Of a DNA stretch of 64,000 nucleotides, positions 1-12,135 are shown one piece after another; the first letter of the stretch is position 1; every line of letters starts with the position of its first letter. The position numbers and the translations under genes are program-made. The notes under the pieces were generated by a model. That model had not been told where the DNA came from. It saw nothing but the letters and a program-made list of their open reading frames with translations, and made no database searches. Source of the stretch: Nageia nagi (lineage: Eukaryota > Pinophyta). The DNA lies in NCBI GenBank assembly GCA_050084985.1, contig JBITNC010000002.1, positions 32,922,001 through 32,986,000 on the forward strand, read 5' to 3'.

Positions 1-45
1 TAAGTTGATCATATGAGAGAGTTGTAAGGTCCTTAGTATCCTCAA

Positions 46-573
46 TTATGATAGAGATTTTTCTCCACTTGGGAAAAGTGTCCTCAACACTTTCTTTACA
101 ATGACCTCATTCTCCATTTGTTCACCAAAAGCTCTCATTTTGTCAACACATGCTTTGGCTCTCATGCAATAGTCTCCAACTCTTTCAACCACCTTCATCT
201 TGAGATTTTCAAACTCCATTTTGAGAGTTTGTAATCTCACTTGCTTGACTTGGGTGTTGCCTTCATAGCTTTCTTTTAGAGCTTTCCATGCTTCCTTGGC
301 TGAAGCACAACTTGCAATCCCTAGAAATATGCTTTCATACAAGGCTTCTTGCAAGTAGCAAAGTGTCACACTATTCTTCTTTTGTGCCTCTCTCATTGTT
401 ACTTTATTAGCAGCTAGAACAACACTCCAATCAACTGGCTTTGCATAGTCATCCTCCATAATCTCCCAAACACCTTTTCTAATGACCAAATGCTTCATAC
501 GTATGCACCAGTACTCATAATTCTCTCCTTTGAACTTTGGAATAGGCAGACTATTGTTGTTGGCATCCATCAC
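46..573 (-). pseudogene. Copia gag (UBN2-type), partial element
   Basis: This encodes the capsid-like Gag of a Ty1/copia retrotransposon, reading leftward. The 175-residue frame opens with an Asn-rich N-terminus followed by PKFKGENYEYW, the usual opening of plant copia Gag, then a WKALKESYEG-type helix and a leucine-rich segment typical of the UBN2 family. It ends before any CCHC zinc knuckle, so it is truncated or shifted near position 46. Protease, integrase and RT would lie left of the window. The start is the first ATG before the GENY motif. A degenerate primer site and a presumed LTR lie to the right, which is the right place for the 5' end of this element. Copia assignment is confident; lineage is not assigned. 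Confidence 0.85.
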
Positions 574-1630
574 TTACTGTCTCACTGTCTCACCAAATGC
601 AACACATAGTAGCAGCAAACAAATGTAGTCCAAAATATTTCTTGTACCAACAGTATCCTTACGGCAAGAAAAAAATGCTCTAAATATAACAAACAATAGC
701 AGCAGCACTCTCAAGCCTTACTGCTCATGCGAGCTTTGTAATCAGCATTCGACTAAATCCAGTAGAACCAAATGCAATAAATATGCTTTTGTATGTCTCA
801 CGTCAGCCCAACTCGTTTTACCACTAAACATAAATTACAAATGAAATGAACAACAGCAACAGAATCACTCTTTCATGTTTGGTGAACGACTGTGCAAACT
901 ACTCCACGTAAAACTCTTTGAAAGACAATCTGAATATTTGAAATGCCAACAATACTCGTCCAGATGACAAGCTTCTTTACACTATGCAGGAGGTATTACG
1001 AGTTCCCAAGGATATGGATTTCCTCTATGAACAGAAGCTGTTGTCCAGCCAAATCAATTCTCCTCTTCACTAGGGATGTCGTGGGCAAAGTACAGGCTCT
1101 TTGCTTTCTTATGAATTTTATCAGGACTGTGAATAAAAGGTTGTGGCCCCCCTTTCGTGATGGCTTCACCTCCCTTCACAAGTATGCACACTTGTTTCTT
1201 GCACACTCAACCTCACAATATGAGATGTAGGTAGATCAATTCACGTTCTTTAGCAAGCATACATTCGCCTCCTTCACCACAAATAATAGGTCTTACATAG
1301 GTAGATGTATTTTAGTAGTGATGCTGGCAGAGAACCAATTCGTCAGCCTTCACATCATCATGGGCTCCTCAATGTTTATGAACAACAGCAGATTTGTTCT
1401 TGTCCCTCAGGTTGTTATTCAATCCTACAGTAGTCATTTAAACTCTGCAGATCTCCCTTATACAAGGTCTCCTCTAGCGTTAAGATAACTTTTCACGTGC
1501 TTCAGGTGGGCTGCATAAGCTTTCCTCTTAATACTACCTTACACACTATTTGTTTAATGGTAGAATTGAGCTTCTCTCGATAACGATCAATCCTCCATAG
1601 AATTTTAATCTAATCCATCAGATCGATTGT
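574..1630 (-). other. Copia 5' leader, no gene recognised
   Basis: About 1.06 kb lies between the primer-binding site and the gag start of the leftmost copia. That is long for a copia leader, which is usually one to a few hundred bases. It is less A+T-rich than its surroundings. A 95-codon open stretch on the other strand at 943-1230 has no recognisable motif and is taken as chance. The extra length could be a captured fragment or an older insertion, but no boundary is visible. Confidence 0.4.
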
Positions 1631-1642
1631 GCTTTGATATCA
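1631..1642 (-). other. Degenerate primer-binding site (tRNA-iMet type)
   Basis: Read on the minus strand this is TGATATCAAAGC, ten of twelve bases identical to the copia primer site TGGTATCAGAGC, complementary to the 3' end of initiator tRNA-Met. Both differences are G to A. The LTR 3' edge is probably at about 1647 (minus strand ending in CA). Confidence 0.65.
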
Positions 1643-1646
1643 AATA

Positions 1647-2129
1647 TGAATTCTGAAAGAACTTAATATTATTCTCAAAAGGATTACATTTTTATGGTGC
1701 TACAAGCAATCTAATAAATAGCATCAAACCAAAGTAATATCACAGACCTTATTTGTAGGCTATGACTAACAAAGTCTAAATGACTAAGCTATATGACTAG
1801 ATCTTAATTAGAGCAACATCTTAACAAATAAAACATTTCACTTCCTTGCCTACATAACTAAATATCTATGCCTACATAGACTTAGGAAAATGCTAGATAC
1901 ATATAATGATAGATCATATTATAACAAGATAAGCCATGAGAAATATTATAGATAATGAACATGATTAATGGATGATTGTTGACGAAAGAATGATTGACAA
2001 AAGACACTTGCTTTTGCATTTTTTATTTTCTATGTTTGTTTTTGGATTTTTGAAATATTTTAATTTTTTTAAATGTTTTAATATTTTTTAAATATTTTGA
2101 TATTTTTATTTTTGTATAAGTATAGAAGG
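1647..2129 (-). other. Presumed copia 5' LTR and A+T-rich tract
   Basis: By position next to the primer site this should hold the 5' LTR of the leftmost copia, but without a second copy its outer edge cannot be set. From about 2015 to 2115 the sequence is almost pure A/T with T-runs. Beyond about 2130 the integrase C-terminus of the next element begins. The 3' LTR expected for that gypsy element is not recognisable here, so its left end is probably truncated. Confidence 0.35.
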
Positions 2130-3500
2130 GGCGAGCGTGGATGATGTTGATAGGTTCATGTTCTTAAGGACCTTCTAGGTTTTCCTATTTATATGCTCTT
2201 GATCCAAATTTGCTAACAACATTGTATGGTCCCAACTAATTTGGAGCAAATTTTCCTCTTTTAGCACGAGGTTGAATAGTGATTTATTGATTTTATTTTC
2301 AAATAAGGTCACTAAATTCAAATTCATAATAATGTACCCTTTTTTATAAGTTCTTTTAATGTGTTCTTGATAAATTTTAAAGTGTTTAAGACCACTTATG
2401 CACCTTCAATCAAGGATTCCAAGTTGGGCTAGTTTGTTTTCTCTATATGTATTTTCATCAATGAATTCTTGGAAAGAAACATGAGGGGAAAAATTTCAAA
2501 TTTAAGTGGAAAAACACATTCAATACCATAAACTAATGAATAAGGTGTTGCTCCTATAAGTGATCAAATGCTTATTTTGTATACCGGTAAAGCAAATGGA
2601 AGTTGTGTATGCCAATCTCTTTGTGAATTTTCAACAAATTTTTGAAGAGCCTTGATAATTGTTTTATTTGATGCTTCAATTTGTTCATTTTCTTATGGAT
2701 AATAAGATGTGGAAAAACTTAATTGAATATTATGTTTAGTACATAAAGTTTTAACTTCCTTATTTTTAAAAGGGAGGCCATTATTTATGATTAATTTAGA
2801 TGGAATATAAAAATGATATATAATGTTTGTTTCAATAAAATCAACAATTTTGGGAGCTTTAATTTCAATGCGAGGCATGTCTTCTACCCATCTTGTAAAA
2901 TATTCAATTGCAGTAATAATAAATTTATGGTCTTGAGAAGAAGAAGGATATAATTGGCCAACAAGATCTAGACCTCATTGAGAAAAGGACCAAATTGAGG
3001 CAATAAGTTGGAGATATTTAGAAGGAAGGTGTGTAATATTAGAAAATTCTTGACATTTGATACAACATTTAACATATTGAACACAATCCTTTTCAAGAGT
3101 AGTCCAAAAATATCCCATTCTTAACAATCATTTAATAATAGCCATGCCACTAAAATGACCTCCATAAGTGCCATAATGAGCAAGGGGAATTTCATTAGGT
3201 TTTAAAAATCTTAAAATAATGCCTTGCTAGTCACATTTATAAAGTATTTCTCCTAGTAATGTATATTTAGCATACTTTTGTTTGAAATTTCTATGTTTTA
3301 TTTTAAACATATCTTGAGTACTAACACCAAGTTTTAGAAAATCTTTTACAACTGCATACCAAGAGTTTGTATTATCAACCATAATTTGATTAATTAAGGG
3401 ACCAATGACATAATATGGACCATGAAGTATTATAACGTGAACAGTAAATTGCTCTTGATTATTTAGTGATGGAATTAGAGAGCCCAACGAATCCATGGTG
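2130..3500 (-). pseudogene. Gypsy integrase of the outer element
   Basis: The integrase would insert cDNA into host DNA. On the minus strand an HHCC-type zinc finger is seen at about 3200-3060 (two His, then CCIKCQ). The catalytic core follows, with GLDLVG holding the first Asp, then IINNGLPFKN where the second catalytic Asp reads Asn, then IEASNK holding the Glu at about 2700-2660. The C-terminus reads RGKFAPN-x-LGPYNVV at about 2290-2230. The frame is broken by several stops; SYYP is followed by a stop where related elements have Gln. It cannot make an active enzyme. Confidence 0.8.
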
Positions 3501-4460
3501 TCTACAAAGTGATTAGTAGAATGTGGAGAAGATTCAATGGTATACTTATCAAATTGAAGAAGAAGTTTATCAACAACAATTTTGTTTGAGAATGAAATTG
3601 ATAAGTACCAACAACTTGATTTATAATAAGTTGAGAATCACCAATGATTTTGATTTTCTTAAAGTTCAATTTGATTGCAATTTACAAACCTAGGACAAGA
3701 GATGCATATTCCACTATATTATTAGTGGAAGGAAATTTTAATTCAAAATATAGGGTAATATGTGCTCCTTGAGTTTTAATAAAAAAATTACCAGCACCTC
3801 CCCCTTTTTCACATTCATACTCTTTATAGTAAAGAGTAATATCAATTTCATCTTCATGATCAACAAATTCTTCTTCTTAAACAAATAAAAAAATGGAATC
3901 ATTAGGAAAATCAAGTGAAAATGGTTAAGAATCATTAATTGGATCTTCAGTATGTTGATCAGCAATTACTTGACTTTTAATTGATTTTTGATTTATAAAT
4001 TCAAGGTCATATTCAGTTAATAGAATAATCCATTTAGATGTTCTTGTATTAATATAAGCATGATTCATCATATATCTTAATAGATCATTTCTACAAAAAT
4101 ACAAGTTTTATGATTTAACATGTAATGATGCAATTTACGTGTTACAAAAATAATGGTAAGATATAACTTTTCAATATGTATATATCGAACCTCATAGTCA
4201 ACAAGGGTGTGATTGATGTAGTATATGGCTTATTCTTTATTCATATCATTTTTTGAGCTAAAATACTACCAATGGCAATATCAATAGCAGGAATATATAA
4301 GTTAAATGGATGTGCTGGATTAGGTGGAATCATAACCAAAAGATATGTAAGGTATTTTTTAATTTGATTAAATATTCTTGAAACTCCTTTGTCCATTAAA
4401 AATTTACACTTTTCTTTAAAATATTATTAAAAGGTTTACATTTATTGGATAATTTAGTAA
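3501..4460 (-). pseudogene. Gypsy RNase H and archaeal-type RNase H
   Basis: Between RT and integrase the minus strand carries decayed RNase H coding. Near 3740-3600 fragments resembling NNIVEYASLVLGL and GDSQLIINQV match the second, archaeal-type RNase H of Tat-like gypsy elements. The first RNase H lies upstream (about 4460-3820) and is strongly eroded. This gives the order RT, RNase H, archaeal RNase H, integrase, which differs from the two elements at 26.8-32.4 kb and 47.5-57.7 kb. Individual residues of the first domain are hard to trust. Confidence 0.6.
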
Positions 4461-5262
4461 TAAATCAATGGATTGCATTAATCTTTCCTGGTAATCTTTT
4501 TCTTTCTTTAAGATTACGAGGGGAAAGAAATTATAGTTATAGCTTTAATTTTGGCATGATATACCTCAATCCCTCTTCTAGACATTATATAGCCTACAAG
4601 CTTACAAGAAGTAACACCAAAGATACATTGTTTTGGATTAAACTTGACATTATGCTCTATGAGTCTTTCAAAAATATTTTTAAGGACTTCAAGATGTGTA
4701 TCTTTAGTTTTGAGTTTTGCTAATTAGTCATCAATATAATATTCAAAAATATGACCCATGTAATCATGAAAAATGTTGGTCATGGCATGTTGGTAAGTGG
4801 TAACTAAATTATTTATTTCAAAGGGCATGACCTTATAGCAAAAGGTTCCCCATGGTCTAATTAAGGCAATTTTGTGTTGATTATCTTTTGTAATACGAAT
4901 TTGATTGTAGCCACTAAAATGATCCATAAAGGAAATTATTTCATGAACAATAGTAACATTTACAATGTTATCATTGCTAGGTAAGAGACAAATAATCTTT
5001 TATATAAGCTTGATTTATATCCCAAAAATCAATGCAAATATGAATTCCCCTAGTCTTTTTATCCACATAAATAACATTAGATACCCATGTAGGATAATGA
5101 ATAGGTGTAATGACCATCATCCAAAATGTTTTTAAGTTTTTATTTAACAAGGAGCATAACTTTTGGGTGTATTTTTAAAAGCTTTTGCTTTACAAGTTTA
5201 GTATATTCTTCAAGGAAAAGATTATGAACAACAAGGTTAGAGTCTAACCTAGACATTTCAAC
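4461..5262 (-). pseudogene. Gypsy reverse transcriptase of the outer element
   Basis: The minus-strand frame at 4927-4724 reads MDHFSGYNQIRI, then RPWGTFCYKVMPF, and ends EYYIDD, the RT catalytic box (YIDD form). Downstream in other frames GVTSCKLVGYIMSRRGIEV matches the RT-RNase H connection. The N-terminal part, up to 5262, is interrupted by the plus-strand gypsy at 5268, and the chain resumes at 13836. Stops and shifts on both sides make it a pseudogene. Confidence 0.8.
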
Positions 5263-5267
5263 ATATT

Positions 5268-5902
5268 TGTAGATGCCTAAAAATGAATTATTATTTATTA
5301 AATAATTCATTTTAGAGCATCATTGATATTTATTATAAAAAGGGGTTAAAAATATACCCAAGGTAATGTAATAAATGTAATGGATCATTATACAATGTAA
5401 AAGGTGTCAAATATCAATAAAGACACCTTAAACCATGTAATGTGCAATGATCTCAAGAATCAAAGAAGGCCAGGACATTGCTATAAAGACACATCAAAAG
5501 AAATACAAAAGACATCATGCAAAGGTGTCAAAAATACCAAGAGAGACTTCAACAAATGCAAGATCACTTTATCCTACCAACAACATTATTTTGTAACACC
5601 ACCTTTGCATAGATCTATTAAAACTTTAACTCACTCTTGGACATCTTTTATTCTATTCATCAATCTACTTATTCTATGCAACCAACAATGTGGTATCTTT
5701 GGGTCATTAGCAACATACATCTTTGTGAATTCCATGAGATGTTTAATGAATGTTTCCCATTATTTCATGTGTATGTGATTGTGATGAAGGTACATTAATT
5801 ATCATTATTCATTTGATATCATATTTATGATATATGGTTCAATTAAATATTATAGATAAATAATGCATCATTTTATCATTTATGCATTATTTTAGGTCTA
5901 CA
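5268..5902 (+). repeat. 5' LTR of nested gypsy
   Basis: It begins TGTAGATGCC and ends TAGGTCTACA, 635 bp, matching 13202-13835 nearly end to end. The 124-codon open stretch at 5404-5778 lies wholly in the LTR and is not a gene. The next bases (5903 on) read TTTTGATGAACC and are probably the primer site; the same position in the LTR at 59430 is followed by TTTTGGTGAACTCGAC. Confidence 0.9.
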
Positions 5903-7313
5903 TTTTGATGAACCTATATGTTCAATTTATCTTGCCCTCCCAGTAAGATCTCATAAAAATTATGTAATAGATTTGCACCATTAATGATGTATTTAATTAT
6001 TTTTGGACCACCAATGGCATAAAAAAAAGCAATTTATGAAGGAAATTCTTAGCAAAATGGAAAGAATGAAAAAGAAAGTTGATACATTCACTAGCACAAG
6101 TAGCTCATCGATGGTGTCAAATCCCTTCATAGCTACATGACTTACCAATCTTGAGAATAGCAAGAGATCATAGCAAAGAGGAGAGGAATATGATGGTGTA
6201 TTCATGTCAACCCTTATTTGAGGAGATTCATAATTTTCCCCTATCACCCAAGCACAAGGCCCTCAATTTTGAGATGTTTATTGAATAATAAGACCCAAAA
6301 CAACATCTTATTAGCTTTCAAAAGGAGTGCTTGCTAAAATTAGGGCTGAAGGAGAAGTTGATGGAATATTTCCTCCCAAGGAGTCTAAAAAGTGATGCTA
6401 GTTAGTGGTTGTATAATTTTTTAGGTGGCTCAATTGATTGTTTCAATTCATTGGTCAAGTTATTCATGGGACAATACAAACACAATATCAAAGAGCAAAA
6501 TACTATTACAAAGTTATGCACAATGAGGCGAGGGGGTAATGAAATCCTAGAAATGTACATTCCATAATTCAAAAAGGTATAGCAATCTATTTTAAGCAAA
6601 TTAGATGAAAGTAAAATTTGTGCTATCTTTCGAGATTCTATCTTGCCAATTATCAATTTGCATGCTTCTGGTAACAATAATGTGGGATTTGAAGTATTGA
6701 TACAAGAGTTATTGCAAAAAGAAAAAGTTTTTCTTGAGTTAGGAGAACTCAAGTATGAACCTAATCCTTTTCATAAGGAAAATAGGAAGACATATGCTAA
6801 AAGGGAAGAAAAAATAGTTCATATGGTTGATAGACCTACATCTCCACCAAAGTTGCAAAGATCTAACACTACAAAAGATATAAGGTACACTTTTCGAATT
6901 CAACCAAGGTTTATTATGAGGGATGTAATGAAAAAGGGACCATTGTAGCCAATGAAAAATCAGCCTAAGATAAAAATAGTCCCATGGAAATATTAGATTC
7001 TTAATGTACATTCTATCAAAGGAAGGGTCATGCTATATTGGATCTTATTACTCAAGGAAAGTATCAAATTGATCAAATAGAGGTAAATCAAGGAAATATA
7101 GTAAATATAGTTTTAGTAGACAAGAAATTTTATACTAGATTAAGAAGATGGTGTCCAAGATATGCTCCCAATCTGGTCACTATAGAATAAGTAAGTGTCC
7201 CACCTAATCCAAAGACATATAGTATAATTGAGCAATTAAAAACTACTCCTACAAATATTATCTTATACAATCTTATATCCACATCTAAAACACATAGAAA
7301 AATATTATATGAT
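5903..7313 (+). pseudogene. Gypsy gag of nested element
   Basis: The leader and Gag region run from the LTR to the protease. The longest open piece is 6643-6948, reading LLQKEKVFLELGELKYEPNPF and then a Lys/Arg-rich tail. Upstream fragments around 6300-6560 resemble the capsid part of Tat-like Gag (PPKESKK, FLGGSIDCFNSLV) but are split by stops. Gag would form the particle holding the RNA. No intact zinc knuckle was found. Assignment rests on position between the LTR and the protease rather than on strong motifs. Confidence 0.6.
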
Positions 7314-8640
7314 TTGTTCAAAAAGAAAGTAGTACCTATAAATATGTATGTTGCTATGTTCTCTAACAATCTCAGAGCAATTAAGGAATGTGATGCTATC
7401 TCTTTTTACAAAATTAAAAAACTTGATAAAGAGTTTCTTGATGAGTGTTTAGCTTTATATATCACACCTATGATTGATGTATGGGAAAGAAAAAGAACAT
7501 TCGTAGATAATAGATCAACTATCAATGTATGCTCCCACAAGTTTTTGATTCAACTTAAAAAGAAAGATGTAAAATCCTCCATTAGAAGAAGCTATATTCA
7601 AAATTAGGTCATATGATAGCTCATCTAAAAAATTGATTATGATACCCACAATCATGGTAACTATATAATTAAAGACAATTGTAGCTAAATTTTAGGTTGT
7701 TGATTCCAATTTATCATATAATTTATTATTGGGAAGACTTTGGCTTTATGATATGGATGTAGTCCCATCTACAGTACATGGTAGATTAAAATTTGAATTT
7801 TAGGGTGAGGTTCATGTAGTGCTTGGTGATCTAGAGCCATATACTTTCTATAGTGTAGTAGATTTTGAAGAATTTATAATTACGTATCATATATATGAGA
7901 TTGAGCCCTTGGAAGAAAGTGTACTAGGCGAAATTATAGAAAAATATATTCAGATTATAGAACTAGAGTGCGTACATAAAGAATTGAGAATGTGGATTTA
8001 TTTACATTTGTTAAAGATTTTGGACATCCCAAAATTCTATTTATGGAAGGTCATCAGTGGCATGCTTTCCTACTATAAGGTCATCAATGGAGTGAAAATA
8101 GTGGAGATGGGGAAGGATCTTTCTCTATCACAATCTAGTCCTAATAAATCAATGAAATTATAAATGGCTAATGAAATGGGTAAAATCTTTCCATCTCCTT
8201 TTTTCATAAATATATGATTGAAAATTTCAAGTACAAAAGGGGAGGATTAGAAAAGTATGAGCAAGGGATGCCTTCATTTCCTGATCATTCAAAAGCACAA
8301 TTGACTAAAAATAGATTGGAAAGTGATAGTAATACTAAGAAAGCATTTGAACCTATTAAGTTTGTGAAGGAATGTAATTTGATTGAATTATTTGATTATA
8401 TTGATAGATATTTATGGATTGATGATACTATTCCTCTAGAATTTGATTACTTTAGTATTGATAATGATATTTTAGAATACTTGGGGGCACATTCAAAGTT
8501 GCCTAAGTCTAATGAAAAGAGGCAAGTTAGTTATGTTCTCAATGAGTATGCTTATTTTGTTCAAGAGGTGAATTTCAATGAAGTGTTTCAAGTTCAACTG
8601 GAGGATAATATTGCAAATGAAATACAAGGATTAGAATAAT
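7314..8640 (+). pseudogene. Gypsy protease and linker
   Basis: Around 7500-7540 the frame reads VDNRSTINVCSH, which matches the Tat-type aspartic protease active site (usually D-N/D-G-S) with the Gly replaced by Arg. The C-terminal protease signature YNLLLGRLWLYDMDVVPST follows at about 7715-7775, in another frame, then KFEF and a stop. Open stretches at 7819-8163 and 8214-8639 belong to the poorly conserved linker before RT. The changed active site and several frameshifts mean no working protease. Confidence 0.7.
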
Positions 8641-8884
8641 TTCCTTCTCCATTGTAAAAGAAAGATGAGCTTACCATTCTAATAGAAGAATTGATGAATG
8701 TAAATATTGGAACTAGTAATGAGCAAATATTGATTCAAATTGTAGTAGCCCTCCCTATACGACAACATGAAAGGTACAAAAATAAATTCATTAAACATCA
8801 CAAGAACTTTTCTTGGTCTTATAATGATATGCCTAGTTTAAATCCTTCATTTGGTACACATAATCTACCACTTAAAAAAGGAGG

Positions 8885-9558
8885 CTAAGCTAGTCAAGCA
8901 AAAGCTAAGAAAAATGCATCCTTCAAAAGCTTTGTTAGAGAACAAAGAAATAGAGAAATATTTGAATGCTAGATTTATTAGGCCAATTGATTATTCTAAG
9001 TGAATGGCTAACCTTGTTCCTATCATAAATTCAACCAAGGAAATAGGGGTTTACATTGATTTTTAGGATATTAACAATGCTTTTCCTAAAGATGATTTTC
9101 CATTGCCTAATATTGATATGATTGTGGATAGCATAGCCGGTCATGATACATTATCTTTCATGGATGGTTTTTTTGGTTATAATCAAATACTAATCAATTT
9201 TGTTGATCAACATAAGACTACTTTTACTACTCCATGGGGAAATTTTTGTTTGAAGGTTATGCATTTTGGACTAAAAAATGCAGGTGCTACTTACCAAAGG
9301 GCTATAGTTTCAATGTTTTATGAGCACATCGATAAATTAGTTGAGGTGTATGTTGATGAAATGTTGGTAAAGTCAAAGCAAGGTCAAGACCATTTAGATA
9401 TGCTTGAGGAAGTCTTCCAAATTTTGAAAAGGTACAAACTTAGACTTAAACCTTAAAAATATGCTTTTGGAGTTACTTTTGGAAAATTGCTTAGTTTCAT
9501 GGTATCTAAAAGAGGAATTGAAGTAGATCCTAAGATAGTAAAATCCATCATTAGCATG
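8885..9558 (+). pseudogene. Gypsy reverse transcriptase of nested element
   Basis: From the N-terminal part (ARFIRPIDYSKWMANLVP at about 8965) through NNAFPKDDFPLPNIDMIVD, SFMDGFFGYNQ, TTPWGNFCLKVMHFGLKNAG and ATYQRA to the catalytic box at about 9348-9362. The box reads YVDEM where active elements have YVDDM, so one of the two metal-binding Asp residues is lost. The connection FGKLLSFMVSKRGIEVDP follows a stop at 9454-9456. The frame then runs into the C-run at 9559. Confidence 0.85.
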
Positions 9559-9609
9559 CCCCCCCCCCCCCCCCCGCCCGCCAAAATATATATATATATA
9601 TATATATAT
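9559..9609. repeat. C17 run followed by (TA)n microsatellite
   Basis: An uninterrupted run of 17 C (9559-9575), then GCCCGCC and AAAA, then about a dozen TA units to 9609. It sits at the RT-RNase H connection of the gypsy pol, where related elements have unbroken coding sequence. Confidence 0.95.
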
Positions 9610-9639
9610 AAAGAAATTAAGGAGTCTCTAAGGAAATAT

Positions 9640-10260
9640 TAATTATGTAGGAAGGTTCATTTCCCAACTTAGAGATAAGTGCATACCTTTCACACCTTTA
9701 CTAAAAAAGGATGTTAAATTTATATGGGATGATAAATTCCAAAATGATTTTGAGGATATCAAACATTATTTGCTTAATCCTCCTATCTTAGAACCTATGG
9801 ACTTTTCAAAACCTACTTATTTATATATCTCATCTAAATGGTATGCCTTGGGGGAAATGGTGTGCCAAAAGGATGTAGAAAATAAAGAAAAAACCATTTC
9901 TTACCTTAGTAAAACTCTTATTGATTATGAAGCAAGGTATACACTAATGGAAAAACTCTACTTTGGTATTGTATTTACTACTAAAAAATTAAGACACTAT
10001 CTATTGTATTGCACTACATTTGCTGTTAGTCCTATTAATCCATTGAAATATCTTATGCTAAAGCAACATTTATCTAGTAGAATAGCAAAATGGCTAATAT
10101 TATTGCATGAGTTTAATATCAATGTGGTAAAATATAATTCTATAAAAGGGTATATCATTATAGATTTGATAGTTAAGTTCCCTCATAATGATGAAGTTAT
10201 CCATGAAGAGTTTCCAGATGAGTATCAAGATGATCCATGCCATTAGCAGCATGTAGACTT
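9640..10260 (+). pseudogene. Gypsy RNase H (first)
   Basis: The open stretch from 9770 carries the RNase H of a gypsy pol: LNPPILEPMDFSKPTYLYIS (usual D of YxD replaced), LGEMVCQKDVENKEKTISYL, SKTLIDYEARYTLMEKLYFG and FTTKKLRHYLLYCTT. The tail reads PLKYLMLKQHLSSRIAKWL, then HEFNINVVKYNSIKG. This domain would remove RNA from the RNA-DNA hybrid. It is followed directly by the second RNase H, the signature of Tat-like elements. Confidence 0.8.
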
Positions 10261-10329
10261 ATCAAAAGGTTGCCAACAGTGTGATTTTGATGAAATGTAA
10301 ATACTTGATCAATATGTTTGCCTTAAAGA

Positions 10330-10865
10330 AGAAGAATCCACCATTTTGATGTTTTACTTTGATGGATCCAAATGTTTGTATGGAGGAGAGGCAAGTATTG
10401 TCTTTGTGTCTCCTACAAATGAGATAGTCCCCATGGCTTACAAACTAGGTTTTGAATGTACAAATAATATGATAGAGTATGAAGCTATGATATTAGGTTT
10501 GAAACTAGTTGTCACATTGAGAGTTAAATATTTATGGTGATTCATAGCTTATTATTAACCAAGTACAAGATATTTATGATACAAAAGATGAAAAATTGAG
10601 GCCCTATAAGGTATTGGTTAATGATTTACTGGATCAATTTGATAGATATACTATTTAGAATATCCCAAGAACTAATAATAGGTATGTGGATGCCATGGAA
10701 AGTGCAACTTCTCTTACACCAATTGAAATTAAGGATGAGGAGACTATCTTGAAAATTCATAAGCTTAGTACTCCCTCTTACATGGAAGATATGCATGAAA
10801 TTCATACTTGTTTTATTGTTAAGGAAAATGTTTTTTAGAATTGGTATTATGGCATTTACAATTAT
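10330..10865 (+). pseudogene. Archaeal-type RNase H (second)
   Basis: The frame at 10346-10540 reads MMFYFDGSKCLYGGEASIVF, then CTNNMIEYEAMILGLKLV. The FDG and EYEA motifs carry the first Asp and the Glu of the RNase H active site. A frameshift near 10540 is followed by YGDSxLIINQVQD at about 10530-10570, supplying the next Asp. This extra domain is known from plant Tat gypsy elements. Here it comes after the first RNase H and before integrase. Confidence 0.75.
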
Positions 10866-12135
10866 TTGAAGAATCAAATAATTCCTAATGATTATGATAG
10901 AAATAAAAAGTTTAGATTGAAAATTATTGCTATTAAGTATGATATCATTAGTGAGGTATTATATAGAAGGTATTTTAATGGTACTTTATTGAGGTGTATA
11001 ATGCAACATGAGATAGCTATAGCATTAGAACAAGCTCATGATGGTTTATGTAGAAGTCATTTTCATTCAAAGGCATTATATACCAAGCTCTTATGCATTG
11101 GTTATTATTTTCCCATGATGGAGGAAGATTTTAAATCATATGTGAAGACTTTTTTGCATTGTCAAAAGTATGCTAATCTAGAAAAATAGCCTACTCAAGA
11201 GTTAAATTCCATTATATCAACATGGTTGTTTGCTACTTGGGGCATAGATTTTATTAGGCTTATTAATCCTCACTCATGGGAAGGTCACAAATTTGTCATT
11301 ATAGCAACAAAATTCCCTAAAAAATGGGTTGAATTTATCCTTATGAAATTAGTTACTCAAGTTAATATTATTGCATTCCTAGTGGAAAATATCATTACAA
11401 GATTTGGTGTACCATAAAGATTAATTATGGATAATGGGCCTAATTTCAAAGGTAAATATATGAACACATTTTGTAAAAAGTTTCACATTATACAAATATT
11501 TTCTTTAGTTTACTATCCTTAAGGTAATGGTTAAGAAGAAGCCTCTAACAAGACTATCAAAAGCATTTTTTCAAAAACTTGGGACAAATATAAGAGAGAT
11601 TGGCATGAGCAACTACCATATGCATTATGGGCATATAGGAAAAGTATTAGAATAGTCATTGGAGCAACACCATTCTCATTAGTGTATGGAGATGAAGCTA
11701 TGGTACCATTGGAGTTAGAACTCCCCTCCTTAATGATTTCATTCCAAGGGGATTTATCGAATGAAGATGCAAGAAAGGCTAGGTTGTAACAATTAGATTC
11801 ATTGGATGATAAAAGACTAAGAGCAATTGAACATCACAAGGTATACCATGCAAAACTAAAAATAGCATTTGGAAAGAAGATTAAGGTAAAAGAATTCAAA
11901 GTGGGAGAATCTAGTACTGAAGGAGAAGATCAATAAGATAGTTGTAAATGATGAGGTTAAAGGGAAATTAGAACCAAATTGGCTGCATCCATTTGTTGTA
12001 GTGGAAGAAACAAGATCAAGAGCCTATAAACTCTCCTCCATGGATGGTAAAGATGAACCAAAGACCTTCAATGCCATCCATCTCAATCACTTTTTTCATA
12101 AATATAGTGGCTTCATACCTCACAAATCATCAAAT
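10866..12135 (+). pseudogene. Gypsy integrase of nested element
   Basis: An HHCC zinc finger is seen in HDGLCRSHFHSKALYTKLLC...CQKYAN (about 11035-11175). The core holds WGIDFIRL (first Asp, about 11238), IMDNGPNFKGKYM (second Asp) and, after a stop, EEASNKTIKSIF (Glu). ALWAYRKS and TPFSLVYGDEAMVPLELELP follow. The C-terminus is KLEPNWLHPFVVVEE and ends near HLNHFFHKY at about 12100. In-frame stops after YYP and GNG stand where active relatives have Gln. Confidence 0.8.

Noticed and set aside
943-1230. 95-codon open stretch on the plus strand
   Set aside because: No motif and no promoter context; it is antisense to the copia leader.
5404-5778. 124-codon open stretch as a gene
   Set aside because: It lies wholly inside an LTR, has no motif, and is not kept open in the matching 3' LTR.
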